64,000 nucleotides of DNA from positions 62,001-126,000 of the forward strand of contig CAZXID010000002.1 of the NCBI GenBank assembly GCA_964640325.1, written 5' to 3'. A program made the position numbers and the translations under genes. Position 1 is the stretch's first letter. Each line of letters opens with the position of its first letter. This DNA comes from DAOQAU01 sp964640325 (lineage in GTDB: Bacteria > Cyanobacteriota > Vampirovibrionia > Gastranaerophilales > Gastranaerophilaceae). The notes beneath the pieces are model-generated. The model saw only the letters and a list, made by a program, of their open reading frames with translations, made no database searches and was not told the origin of the DNA. Positions 8,339 through 16,485 of this stretch are shown in pieces.

Positions 8339-9340
8339 ATGAATGTTGATGTAGTAAGTTTTAAAAGTAGAGCGGCCGGTACAATAACCGGAGAGTTTTC
8401 TTATTATGCAAAAAAGTTTATTCGTGAAAAAAAGATGGAAAAAGAACTTGCTGCTGCATCTCCTAAAATTATACAATTTATAAGAAAATTCGGGGTATTA
8501 ACAGGAGAAGTCCCTAATATTTTGATAAATGCAATTGGAACGGGTTTGGTTGCACCAATTTTTATAAAATATAATTTTCTTTCCAAGTCAGATGAAGATA
8601 CAAGAACATACTCTGCGCTAAGACAACCTGTTTCTGCCATTTTGGCCATTTTAATACAAGGCGGACTTGTTCTTCCATTCGACAGATTAATGAACAATAT
8701 GAGCAATAAAGGTGAATGGGACGGACATATTTTCAATAAAACTGGTTTCCAAGATTTAAAGTATATAGAAAAAACAATTAAAAAACAAAATCCAAAGTTA
8801 CCAAAAGATGAAATCAAAAAACTTGCAGAATCAAAACAGCTTGAACAATTAGTAACCATGATTAGGCAAGCAAATGATAAAAACTTCATCGGCTATATTC
8901 TTGACGGAAAAAAGGTCAAATTATCCAAAAATCAACTAAAAGAGCTTATGAGAAAAACCCTTGATGATTTATCCAAAAAACACCCGGAAGTTGCTCAAAA
9001 TTATGAAATATTTAAAAAAGATATTTCAAAAGGAATTTCAATCAAGGAATTTTCTAAAAAAATCGGAAAAATCAGCAAAGAAGCAGACTTTACATACGAT
9101 TTGGTCCAAAAGCACATAAAAAATGTTGCAAGCAACATTAAAGGATTAAAAGCAGTGGTGGGGCTTATGGTAAGTCTTGCAATACTTCCTGTCAGCTGCA
9201 CTGCACTAAACTGGCTTTATCCGAGATTTATGGATACTTTTTTCCCGAGCCTTTCAAAAAAGAAAAAAAGCGAAACAAATTTATTAAAAGCTGCACAAAT
9301 TGATACCTTCCAAGGCAAAACTAAGGAGGTGAGCAAATAA
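8339..9340 (+). CDS. Hypothetical membrane-associated protein (first of pair)
   Basis: A 333-aa protein of unknown function. A hydrophobic N-terminal region (GVLTGEVPNILINAIGTGLV at about 50-70, then PVSAILAILIQGGLVLPFDR at about 97-116) is followed by a long Lys-rich charged central part (about 125-260). A further membrane segment lies at about 270-295 (LKAVVGLMVSLAILPVSCTA). No enzyme motif is seen. Its stop overlaps the start of the next gene (TAATG), so the two are translationally coupled. The start lacks a close Shine-Dalgarno; GGAAGG lies about 25 bases upstream. I associate such proteins with melainabacterial genomes, which is recall and not a search result. Confidence 0.7.
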   Translation: MNVDVVSFKSRAAGTITGEFSYYAKKFIREKKMEKELAAASPKIIQFIRKFGVLTGEVPNILINAIGTGLVAPIFIKYNFLSKSDEDTRTYSALRQPVSAILAILIQGGLVLPFDRLMNNMSNKGEWDGHIFNKTGFQDLKYIEKTIKKQNPKLPKDEIKKLAESKQLEQLVTMIRQANDKNFIGYILDGKKVKLSKNQLKELMRKTLDDLSKKHPEVAQNYEIFKKDISKGISIKEFSKKIGKISKEADFTYDLVQKHIKNVASNIKGLKAVVGLMVSLAILPVSCTALNWLYPRFMDTFFPSLSKKKKSETNLLKAAQIDTFQGKTKEVSK

Positions 9341-9960
9341 TGCGTGTTTCAAAAATAATGACTTCTGCGGTTAATTACGGGCTTAAAAAACCTTTAAAAG
9401 TTCTTTCAAATACAAATTTGATTAAAAAAGTTACAAAAGAGTACAGGGGAAACAACCTCAGATTTATTGCGGGGGTGGGAATTTTTTCAATTATCCTCAA
9501 AGACGGCCTTGGCTGCTATCTTTACGTTAAACAAAGCTTGGCGAACAAAAAAATCCCCGAAGATAAAAGAAAATTCGTTGCTGCACTTGATTTAACAAAC
9601 GGCGGGTTGATGATTTTATCCCAGCTTCTTGCTTTCAAAACAGTTTCCAATGAAAAAGTTCAGGAAAAATTATTCGGTAAATTATTCGGTAAACATTTTG
9701 ACGATGCTGCAAAAAAAGGTTACGAGGCTATTTTAAGAGCAAAAGATAAATTTGCGACGATTTCTGCTAAAGATTTTGAAGCGGGATTTGAATCCTTTAA
9801 AAAGACAACTAAGGGAACTTTCGGCATCCTCACTTCGCTTGTAGCCGCAACGATTTTAGCAAAAAGAGTTATCGTTCCCTTTATTGCAACACCTCTTGCA
9901 GACAAAGCAAAAGCTTGGATGGACAAAAAAAGCCCTAAAACAGAAAAAGTTGACAAATAA
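9340..9960 (+). CDS. Hypothetical membrane-associated protein (second of pair)
   Basis: A 206-aa basic protein of unknown function. It overlaps the stop of the previous gene by one base (TAATG) and has AAGGAGG-like sequence just upstream. Two hydrophobic segments are visible, FIAGVGIFSIILKDGLGCYL (about 42-61) and GILTSLVAATILAKRVIVPF (about 157-176), with Lys-rich stretches between. Its general build resembles the preceding gene, so the two may be distant paralogues or partners in a membrane complex. No catalytic motif is visible. Confidence 0.7.
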   Translation: MRVSKIMTSAVNYGLKKPLKVLSNTNLIKKVTKEYRGNNLRFIAGVGIFSIILKDGLGCYLYVKQSLANKKIPEDKRKFVAALDLTNGGLMILSQLLAFKTVSNEKVQEKLFGKLFGKHFDDAAKKGYEAILRAKDKFATISAKDFEAGFESFKKTTKGTFGILTSLVAATILAKRVIVPFIATPLADKAKAWMDKKSPKTEKVDK

Positions 9961-10004
9961 ATTTATATCATTAAAAAATTAACTGTCAGCTTTGAGGAAA
10001 TTTT

Positions 10005-10370
10005 GTGTTTTTAGATTTTTTATTCAAAAGAAATGAATGCCCGCACGATGAAATCACACCCGAAATGAAAGAAGGCTATTGTCCTGATTGCGGTCAATAT
10101 ATCCAAAATCATTGGTTTATAAGCCGCTGTTCTTGTTGCGGGCTGAAACAAAGAACCACAATTATAAAAGGTAAAATTTCATCCCAAAATAAATTTTGCA
10201 GAAACTGCGGAAGCAATTCTTTTTATATAGAAAAAATCGATAAAATAAACATTATTGATATAAATTACGCCGCCATTGTAAAACAGATAATAAAATCTGA
10301 CAGAAAATCCTTTATCCAATGTTGGGTGGAACCTGAAGAAATTGTACAGTTGAAACTACTGGCAGGGTAA
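10005..10370 (+). CDS. Small double zinc-ribbon protein
   Basis: A 121-aa protein with paired cysteine motifs: CPHD, YCPDCGQY, RCSCCGLKQ and FCRNCGSNSF, enough for one or two zinc ribbons. The C-terminal 40 residues are mixed alpha/beta with no recognised motif. The start is GTG at 10005, supported by TGAGGAAA. The stop codon TAA lies in the first unit of a period-7 repeat (10367-10401). Function unknown; nucleic-acid binding is a reasonable guess. Confidence 0.75.
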   Translation: MFLDFLFKRNECPHDEITPEMKEGYCPDCGQYIQNHWFISRCSCCGLKQRTTIIKGKISSQNKFCRNCGSNSFYIEKIDKINIIDINYAAIVKQIIKSDRKSFIQCWVEPEEIVQLKLLAG

Positions 10371-10401
10371 ATAAGAAATAGGAAATAGTAAATGGTAAAT
10401 A
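10367..10401. repeat. Period-7 tandem repeat (STRR-like)
   Basis: Five heptamers in a row: GTAAATA AGAAATA GGAAATA GTAAATG GTAAATA. The first unit contains the stop codon of the zinc-ribbon gene. Confidence 0.8.
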
Positions 10402-10469
10402 GAGAGGAATGAATACAATTATAATAAACTTAACTTTTCACCTGTTCAGCTCTTCTGCTATTAACCTAA

Positions 10470-11009
10470 TTAAAGAAACATCCATTGACAAACAACTATA
10501 GACATAACAGCAGCGATAATATCAGCAAAAAGCCCTACCCAAAGGGCGTATCTGAATTTCATAATCCCAACCGAGCCAAAATAAACCGCCAAAACATAAA
10601 AAGTTGTTTCCGAGCTTCCCACCATCACGGCCGCAAGTTTTGTTAAAAATTCACCTGAGGCAGAGTTTGTCGCAATGTCGGAAAATAGGCCTAAAGCCGC
10701 CGCCCCGGATAACGGTCTTATCAAAATAACAGGTAAAATATCCACAGGTATTCTAAATTTTGTCAACAAAGGCGCAAGTATACCGGCAAGACTTTCTATC
10801 GCACCGGATGCTCTCAACATTGAAATTGCAACGATTATGGCTATAAGATAGGGAATTATGTTTACGGCAACCTTAAATCCGTCTTTTGCACCATCGGTAA
10901 AAACCTCGTAAATGGGAACTTTCTTGACAATTCCCATTGTAAGTATCAACAAAATTATAAAGGGCAGCGCCCAAAGCGAAATCAAATTCAAAACACCCTG
11001 AAAAGTCAT
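10470..11009 (-). CDS. spmB: Spore maturation protein B-like (nucleoside recognition/gate domain)
   Basis: A 179-aa integral membrane protein of the SpmB family. It carries the Gate/nucleoside-recognition domain, with VLIRPLSGAAALGLFSDI and VGSSETTFYVLAVYFGSVG as characteristic stretches. It overlaps spmA by four bases (ATGA), so the two form one operon. In Bacillus the pair is needed for spore-core dehydration, but the family is widespread in non-sporulating diderms, where it is thought to be a transporter. Nothing here suggests sporulation apart from the SpoIID domain at 57 kb, which is also common outside spore-formers. Confidence 0.9.
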   Translation of the reverse strand: MTFQGVLNLISLWALPFIILLILTMGIVKKVPIYEVFTDGAKDGFKVAVNIIPYLIAIIVAISMLRASGAIESLAGILAPLLTKFRIPVDILPVILIRPLSGAAALGLFSDIATNSASGEFLTKLAAVMVGSSETTFYVLAVYFGSVGIMKFRYALWVGLFADIIAAVMSIVVCQWMFL

Positions 11010-11611
11010 TGCTCACCCCCCTGAGAAGCCTCTTGAGGCGGAAAAACTTTTTCAAATAATTTTGCAAGCAAAATCGCACTTACAAAAGTAAAAGAGGTCA
11101 CCAAAAGCGTAGGGGCGATTATTTGAGTGGGATTTTTAAAACCTGTGCCCACCAAAATTGCAAGCACAGAAGCAGGAATAAGCTGAAAACCCGCCGTATT
11201 TATCGCCAAAAGCATACACATGGCATTTGAAGCGGTTTTTTTATTTTTATTATGTTTTTGCAAGTCCTGCATCGCCCTTATTCCTATAGGCGTTGCAGCA
11301 TTTGTAAGCCCCAGCGCGTTTGCGGAAAAATTCATCGCAATATTCCCTATGGCAGAATCTTCAGACGGAATTTCGTTGAAAAGTTTTCGGGTAACCGGTT
11401 TTATTAATTTTGCTATTAATTCAACCAGCCCAGCTTTTTCGGCTATTTTTATCATCCCGAGCCAAAAAGCCATCAATCCGATAAGAGAAAAAGAAATTTT
11501 AACGGCCTTATCTGCCCCTGTCATAATAGAATTTACAACATCAGACAGTCTTCCGTTTATTGCCCCGAAAACTATTGATAATACCAACAATACGTAAAAT
11601 ATATAATTCAT
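11006..11611 (-). CDS. spmA: Spore maturation protein A-like membrane protein
   Basis: A 201-aa membrane protein. KISFSLIGLMAFWLGMIKIA is followed by the SpmA signature GNIAMNFSANALGLTNAATPIG and MCMLLAINTAGFQLIP. It is upstream of, and translationally coupled to, spmB by a four-base overlap. The divergent neighbour is a WYL-regulator pair whose start is about 130 bp away, so those regulators may act on this promoter region, though that is inference. Substrate unknown. Confidence 0.9.
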   Translation of the reverse strand: MNYIFYVLLVLSIVFGAINGRLSDVVNSIMTGADKAVKISFSLIGLMAFWLGMIKIAEKAGLVELIAKLIKPVTRKLFNEIPSEDSAIGNIAMNFSANALGLTNAATPIGIRAMQDLQKHNKNKKTASNAMCMLLAINTAGFQLIPASVLAILVGTGFKNPTQIIAPTLLVTSFTFVSAILLAKLFEKVFPPQEASQGGEQ

Positions 11612-11739
11612 AAATCAATTTAATCATTAATTTTATAAAATTTCAAGCTTAACCGCTTGCGCTAATATAGTAATAATTTGTAAAAAAAGGATTTTAAGTT
11701 TTCTTGCTTTACGTTAGAATTGTTTTATAAGGAGTGAGT

Positions 11740-12678
11740 ATGCAAGAGTTTTTAACAAATAATACAGTAAACTGCAATTTGATGTCTCTTACAGGATACC
11801 GAACTCTTGTAATACTGAGTCTGTTGATGGAATCCCCTAAATCTACAGATGAAATAAATAAACATTTTTTAGAAAATCAATATATAAAAGAAACTTTTTC
11901 TAATGATATGCTTCGTATTTATATCAATTCGCTCAGAGAAATAGGCTGCGAGATAACCAAGGCAAATAAAACTACCAATAACAAATATGTGCTCGTTTCA
12001 CATCCGTTTGATTTTGATATATCCGAAGAACAGCTTATGGCAATACAAAAATTATACAAAAATATTTATGAAAAAATTGAAGTTAAACAAGTCCTTGAAA
12101 TTGAAAATCTTTTTACAAAAATAGGAACCCTCATAAAAAGACCTAAGATAAAAGATTTTTTATCAAATTGTTCTGCCTTTAAGAGTATACAAAAATATCT
12201 TGTTGAAGATTTGCTTTTGCATTGTAAAAATAAAAACCAAATCACCATTATTTACAAATCTCCGCGGAAAATGGAAAGAGAAATAGAAATAATAGCAGAT
12301 AAACTCTCCTTTAAGTCCGATAAATTATACTTGTGGGGCCAAAGCCTTACACACGAAGAATACTCTTATTACAAAGTTGAAAATATTTTAAAAATTATGA
12401 TGATAAAACTTAAAAAAGAGAAACTTAATACTAATTCAATAAAAGTTATTTATGAAATTTATAACCACAGTGCTAATAATTATTTGCCTGAGCAAGGCGA
12501 AAAAATTATAAAGCAAAATGGGAAAAAACTTGTCATAGAAAGACTTGTAGAAAATAGATTTGAAACAATTCAAAAATTTCTATATTTGGCGCAAGACTGC
12601 AAGATAATCTCTCCGCAAGAGATTAAAGATGAAGTAACAAAAATTTTAAAATCAATGGAGAAAAATTATACTCTATGA
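11740..12678 (+). CDS. WYL-domain transcriptional regulator, first of tandem pair
   Basis: A 312-aa protein. An N-terminal winged-helix region (about 15-85, TGYRTLVILSLLMESPKSTD) is followed by a WYL domain (about 165-235, ITIIYKSPRKMEREI ... DKLYLWGQSLTHEEYSYYKV) and a C-terminal WCX-like extension (FETIQKFLYLAQDCKIISP). WYL proteins sense nucleic acids or nucleotides and often control DNA-damage or defence genes. AAGGAG favours the ATG at 11740 over the in-frame GTG at 11734. The next gene overlaps it by four bases and is a paralogue, an arrangement like PafB/PafC of actinobacteria. Confidence 0.78.
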   Translation: MQEFLTNNTVNCNLMSLTGYRTLVILSLLMESPKSTDEINKHFLENQYIKETFSNDMLRIYINSLREIGCEITKANKTTNNKYVLVSHPFDFDISEEQLMAIQKLYKNIYEKIEVKQVLEIENLFTKIGTLIKRPKIKDFLSNCSAFKSIQKYLVEDLLLHCKNKNQITIIYKSPRKMEREIEIIADKLSFKSDKLYLWGQSLTHEEYSYYKVENILKIMMIKLKKEKLNTNSIKVIYEIYNHSANNYLPEQGEKIIKQNGKKLVIERLVENRFETIQKFLYLAQDCKIISPQEIKDEVTKILKSMEKNYTL

Positions 12679-13595
12679 AAAAAAATGTAAAAATCAGCGA
12701 CACAAGCACAAGAGTACTGGAAACGCTTAAAGTTTTAGTAAAAAATGATCCCAGTATTCAAGATATAATAAATCACTTTGAAAAAATAGATTCTAATAAC
12801 AGAATTTATACAAATGAAGTTATTCTCAAATACATAAACACGCTAAAGGTTTTTGGGTTTAAATTCATCAAAAACAAAGATAAGTACTCCCTTCTTAATC
12901 CTCCAGCCCAAATTTCGTTTACACAAAACGAGCTTAAAACTTTGTGTCTTATAGAAAATATTGTACAGGCTTTCCCTGAAGAAAAAGTTAAAGCCGAATT
13001 GAATAAATTTTTACAAAATCTTGAAAAAAGGTTTAGTGATGAAACCCGATTTTTAGCAAGTAAAATAATAAAAAAGGACTGTATGATACTTAAAATTAAT
13101 TACGAAAAATATTCAAAGATAATAAAAACTTACGAAAAATACTGTGCTGATAGACAAAAAATTAAAATTTTGTGCAAAAGTAAAGATGAAACAAAATCAT
13201 ATATAATTGCAGAACCTATGGAGTTCAAATACATGGAAAACAAGGTTTATTTCAGTGTTTATAATCTTTTTGAAGGTAAAATTCAAGACATTTTGCTTGA
13301 TGACATTATTGAAATCGCACAATTACCCGTAAAATCAAATGCAACAAGTATTTGCACAAACATAACATTTAAAATAAAAGACAGACTTGCTGAAAATTAT
13401 AAACTTCATGAGGGCGAAAGGGTAATTCAAACAGAACCTAACGGGACTAAAATTATTGTTAATCAAAAAGAAGATAAAGCTTTTCTTTTAAAAAGATTAA
13501 TGAGATACGGAAAATTTTGCGAAGTAATATCTCCAAAAGTATTCAGGCAAGAAATGATAGAAACGATTCAAAAAACATTAAAAAATTACACTTAA
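12675..13595 (+). CDS. WYL-domain transcriptional regulator, second of tandem pair
   Basis: A 306-aa paralogue of the preceding gene, starting at the ATGA overlap. It has an N-terminal winged-helix portion (TSTRVLETLKVLVKNDPSIQ), a WYL domain at about 165-215 (IKILCKSKDETKSYIIAEP, then ENKVYFSVYNLFEGKIQDIL) and a C-terminal extension ending GKFCEVISPKVFRQEMI. The WYL core residues are degenerate (VYFSVYN), suggesting the two subunits have specialised in a heterodimer. No target can be named. Confidence 0.75.
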   Translation: MKKNVKISDTSTRVLETLKVLVKNDPSIQDIINHFEKIDSNNRIYTNEVILKYINTLKVFGFKFIKNKDKYSLLNPPAQISFTQNELKTLCLIENIVQAFPEEKVKAELNKFLQNLEKRFSDETRFLASKIIKKDCMILKINYEKYSKIIKTYEKYCADRQKIKILCKSKDETKSYIIAEPMEFKYMENKVYFSVYNLFEGKIQDILLDDIIEIAQLPVKSNATSICTNITFKIKDRLAENYKLHEGERVIQTEPNGTKIIVNQKEDKAFLLKRLMRYGKFCEVISPKVFRQEMIETIQKTLKNYT

Positions 13596-13662
13596 TAAAA
13601 AATTTATTCACCCAAAGGGCTTGATTTTAAAGTTTTTAAATGATAAATTAGAAGTACACAAT

Positions 13663-13734
13663 GGGCTTGTGGCGCAGCGGTAGCGCAGAGGACTCATAAT
13701 CCTTTGGTCGCTGGTTCGAATCCAGCCGGGCCCA
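13663..13734 (+). tRNA. tRNA with CAT anticodon (Ile2 or elongator Met)
   Basis: A 72-nt cloverleaf: acceptor arms GGGCTTG and CGGGCCC plus discriminator A, D arm GCGC..GCGC, anticodon loop CTCATAA with CAT at 13695-13697, T arm GCTGG-TTCGAAT-CCAGC. No CCA is encoded. The anticodon stem lacks the three G-C pairs of initiator tRNA. The anticodon arm through the variable loop (GACTCATAATC..TTGGTCGCTGGTTC) resembles bacterial tRNA-Ile2(CAU), whose C34 is modified to lysidine, more than elongator tRNA-Met. The two cannot be separated with certainty by eye. Confidence 0.93.
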
Positions 13735-13773
13735 AATAAAAAGGACTAGGTTTTAACCTAGTCCTTTTTATTT
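13734..13773 (+). terminator. Intrinsic terminator after the tRNA
   Basis: A perfect 19-bp inverted repeat (AAATAAAAAGGACTAGGTT and complement, loop TT) ending in a T-rich run directly after the tRNA. Confidence 0.92.
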
Positions 13774-13915
13774 GGCTTTAATCTGATGAGAACTACAAAG
13801 CGGAGCTTTGTTTGGCTCGAGCGGGAGCGAGCTGAGGGCGAAGGTCTTTTCTTTGGAACAAGCAAAGCTTGTGAAAAGAAAAACCGTAGTCCCGTTAAAA
13901 GCGAGCTACCAAGAC

Positions 13916-13931
13916 AATCCAGCCGGGCCCA
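13916..13931 (+). repeat. 16-bp duplicate of the tRNA 3' end
   Basis: AATCCAGCCGGGCCCA repeats exactly the tRNA 3' end at 13719-13734, 197 bp downstream. The bases between (13774-13915) hold no ORF with a good start. They include short inverted repeats such as AAAGC-GGA-GCTTT, CTCGAGCGGGAGCGAG and CAAAGCTTG. The direct repeat looks like an attL/attR pair of a lost or tiny tRNA-targeted insertion. Confidence 0.75.
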
Positions 13932-13933
13932 TT

Positions 13934-14509
13934 TTATTTTTCTACTTCTTTTAACATCGCCTTTAACATCCCTGCCAAGTCAAAGCGAGGCTGAATTACC
14001 AGTTTATTCTCAATTAACTCCGCTGCATCACTTATTGAAAGTCCTTTTTCTTTGATCAAATAAAGAGCACTAAGATAAAACTGCAAATCTTGTGTTTTGA
14101 ATGAATAAAGCAAAACAGGATCTGTTGACTTATTTATTTGTTTAACAATTCCATTGTAACAGTCCTTTATATCTTTGGGGTTGTTGGCTATATCATCTAA
14201 CCCCAAATAATTAAGGCCTAATCTTTTTGCAAATTTTTTTGTTCCGGAGATTTTATCAAAATCAAAATCAATAACTGTAACCTTGTTCTTTGCAAGAAAA
14301 ATCATATCATTATCACTCATTAACCACTCACGGGCACAAAGAATTTTTCCTTCATCAATACAAGTGTGGTCATATGTTTTTGATTTTAAAAATTGCTCTA
14401 GATTTTTAGTTTGAAATTCACTTGAACCAAAGCCAAACCTTTGATTAAAGCTATTCTTGCTAATTTTTTGCCCAATTGCTCTATTATTAAAACTTATTGC
14501 TGAAATCAT
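13934..14509 (-). CDS. Protein with tyrosine-phosphatase-like fold and no catalytic loop (tentative)
   Basis: A 191-aa protein. The layout from residue 75 on, KVTVIDFDFDKISGTKKFAK then RLGLNYLGLDDIANNP then a helix and DPVLLYSFKTQDLQFYLSAL, resembles small protein tyrosine/dual-specificity phosphatases. The CX5R loop that should follow PVLL is replaced by YSFKTQDLQ, so no nucleophilic cysteine or phosphate-binding arginine is present. If the fold call is right it is a pseudophosphatase; otherwise it is simply hypothetical. AAGGTG precedes the ATG. Its 3' end abuts the duplicated tRNA fragment. Confidence 0.5.
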   Translation of the reverse strand: MISAISFNNRAIGQKISKNSFNQRFGFGSSEFQTKNLEQFLKSKTYDHTCIDEGKILCAREWLMSDNDMIFLAKNKVTVIDFDFDKISGTKKFAKRLGLNYLGLDDIANNPKDIKDCYNGIVKQINKSTDPVLLYSFKTQDLQFYLSALYLIKEKGLSISDAAELIENKLVIQPRFDLAGMLKAMLKEVEK

Positions 14510-14688
14510 TTCACACCTTAAAGGCTTACACCATTGTACAACTAATAACTCTTATAAAAAAAATAATTGCCTAAAAAAGCACCTTTATTAAGAAGTGTAT
14601 CATTTTGTATTAAAATTCTAAAGTTTTATGCTAAAAACCCGAAAATACCCCAATAGGATAAAGTATCAAACTTTAAGGAGAAAATAAA

Positions 14689-14805
14689 ATGTATCCTAGT
14701 TATACTTGGCCCGGTGCTTGCAGTATCAGTGGCGAATTCAAATTATTACTTAAAAAAATCAAAGAATTTATCGATTCTTTGACAAAAAGAATTAATAAAA
14801 TCTAG
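14689..14805 (+). CDS. Small 38-aa protein
   Basis: A short ORF with a strong AAGGAG ribosome site six to eight bases before ATG. It encodes MYPSYTWPGACSISGEFK followed by a basic amphipathic helix (LLLKKIKEFIDSLTKRINKI), and a strong terminator follows 25 bp after the stop. The helix is cationic with Leu/Ile on one face, as in membrane-active or signalling peptides. No homologue is known to me. The gap on either side (14510-14688 and 14806-14886) has no other ORF. Confidence 0.6.
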   Translation: MYPSYTWPGACSISGEFKLLLKKIKEFIDSLTKRINKI

Positions 14806-14829
14806 CCCCGTTGGTAAATAGCTGAAAGA

Positions 14830-14870
14830 TAAACAGGCGGATTTTCGTTTCACGAAAATCCGCCTGTTTA
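14830..14870. terminator. Bidirectional terminator between small ORF and fabF
   Basis: A perfect 19-bp stem (TAAACAGGCGGATTTTCGT and complement) with a TTC loop. It shares the GGCGGATTTTCG core with 7028-7072. Confidence 0.93.
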
Positions 14871-14886
14871 ATATCTAATTAAAAAT

Positions 14887-16137
14887 TTATATCTTCTTAA
14901 ATATCAAAGAAGCATTATGCCCGCCAAAGCCAAATGAATTTGTCAAAGCCGCGCTAACTTCTTTTTTTCTTGCTTTATGAGGAACATAATCCAAATTAGC
15001 TACTTGCTCATCTTGGTTGTCAAGATTAATCGTAGGAGGAACCATACCTTCGTTAATTACTTTTATGCAAACAATACTTTCTGCAGCGCCTGTTGCTCCG
15101 AGCATATGACCGTGCATACTTTTTGTTGAACTTACGAGTAAATTTTTATTTTTGTCTAAGTCTCCAAAAACTTTTGCAATGGCATGAGATTCTGCTGCAT
15201 CGCCCAAGCCGGTACTTGTTCCATGAGAATTTACATATTGTATCTCCTCAGGCTCAAGGTTTGCATCTTTAAGTGCTATTTCCATTGCCATTTTTGCGCC
15301 ATTTCCTTCAGGATCAGGAGCAACTATGTCATAAGCATCTGCTGTTTGACCATAACCGACTATTTCTGCATAAATTTTAGCCCCTCTTGCTTTGGCATGC
15401 TCGTATTCTTCCATCACCAAAACTCCGGCTCCTTCTGCCATAACAAAACCGTCTCTATCTTTATCATAAGGTCTTGAAGCCCTTTGAGGTTCGTCATTTC
15501 TTCGAGAAAGAGTTCTTGCACTTGTAAAAGCACCGACTCCAAGATTACAAATCGTAGCTTCACAACCGCCGGCAAGAATTACATCGGCATCCCCGCATTG
15601 AATTGACCTAAAAGCATCCCCCACGGAATGTGAGCCTGTTGCACAAGCAGATACAACCGCCTTATTTATACCTTTATATCCATATTTCATAGATATTCTG
15701 CCTGCGCTCATGTCAACAATCATCATTGGAATTGTAAAAGGCGAGCATTTTGTCGGTCCTCTTTCAATCATTGCCATATGATTTTTCTCAAAAGTTTTAA
15801 ACCCGCCTGCAGCAGAACTTACCATAACTCCATATCTATAAGGATCAAAATCGGTTATTTTATCCAAACCTGCATCCTTAACTGCTTCCTCTGAAGCAAC
15901 AAGTGCAAAATGAGTAAAACGGTCCATTTTCTTTGCTTCTTTAGGATCCATATAATCTTCAGGGTTAAAATCAGGGACTTCACCGGCAATTTTTACATGG
16001 TGCAATTCCAAATCCATGCTTTGAATTGTTCTTATGCCGCTTTTGCCTTCTAAAAGATTTTTCCAAAAAATATCAGTGCCTATACCAAACGGCGACACCA
16101 TTCCTATACCTGTTATTACTACTCTTTTTTTGTCCAT
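14887..16137 (-). CDS. fabF: 3-oxoacyl-ACP synthase II (FabF)
   Basis: A 416-aa condensing enzyme that elongates acyl-ACP with malonyl-ACP in fatty acid synthesis. The catalytic triad is visible: Cys165 in SACATGSH, His305 in NSHGTST and His342 in KSMHGHMLGATG. The C-terminal TNSFGFGGHNASLIF is the family signature, and the length is normal. It is the last gene of the minus-strand fab block, 117 bp after acpP, and ends at a strong terminator. AAAGGT lies upstream of the ATG. Confidence 0.98.
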   Translation of the reverse strand: MDKKRVVITGIGMVSPFGIGTDIFWKNLLEGKSGIRTIQSMDLELHHVKIAGEVPDFNPEDYMDPKEAKKMDRFTHFALVASEEAVKDAGLDKITDFDPYRYGVMVSSAAGGFKTFEKNHMAMIERGPTKCSPFTIPMMIVDMSAGRISMKYGYKGINKAVVSACATGSHSVGDAFRSIQCGDADVILAGGCEATICNLGVGAFTSARTLSRRNDEPQRASRPYDKDRDGFVMAEGAGVLVMEEYEHAKARGAKIYAEIVGYGQTADAYDIVAPDPEGNGAKMAMEIALKDANLEPEEIQYVNSHGTSTGLGDAAESHAIAKVFGDLDKNKNLLVSSTKSMHGHMLGATGAAESIVCIKVINEGMVPPTINLDNQDEQVANLDYVPHKARKKEVSAALTNSFGFGGHNASLIFKKI

Positions 16138-16254
16138 AAATTTTTACCTTTTTACTAATTTGATAAAAATAAACATATAACAAAGGAGGGGATTTCTCCC
16201 TTAATTAAGAGAACTTAAAGCCCCTCTCTTGTTACAGCTTAACCTTAAAATCGA

Positions 16255-16485
16255 TTACGAATGAGAATCGATATAGTTTACAGCATCTTGAACTGTTTGA
16301 ATTTTTTCAGCTTCTTCATCAGGAATTTCGCATCCGAATTCTTCTTCAAAAGCCATTACCAATTCAACAGTATCCAATGAATCTGCACCTAAATCACCTG
16401 TAAAGCTTGCTTCAGGTGTTACGAGCGCTTCATCAACGCTTAACTGCTCAACTACTACTTTTTTAACTTTTTCTAATGTGCTCAT
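16255..16485 (-). CDS. acpP: Acyl carrier protein
   Basis: A 76-aa acidic four-helix protein. The 4'-phosphopantetheine attachment site is Ser36 in LGADSLDTVELVMAFEEEFG. A ribosome site AAGGAAG precedes the ATG. Flanked by fabG and fabF as in many bacteria; it carries growing acyl chains between the enzymes encoded in this block and to PlsX. Confidence 0.98.
   Translation of the reverse strand: MSTLEKVKKVVVEQLSVDEALVTPEASFTGDLGADSLDTVELVMAFEEEFGCEIPDEEAEKIQTVQDAVNYIDSHS

Noticed and set aside
10470..11611. SpmA/SpmB and the SpoIID-domain gene as signs of sporulation
   Set aside because: Both families are common in non-sporulating bacteria; no sporulation sigma factor or coat gene is in the window.
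13774..13915. Second, decayed tRNA between the tRNA and its duplicated 3' end
   Set aside because: Only the 16-bp 3' end matches; no D arm, anticodon arm or acceptor 5' strand can be drawn from the intervening bases.
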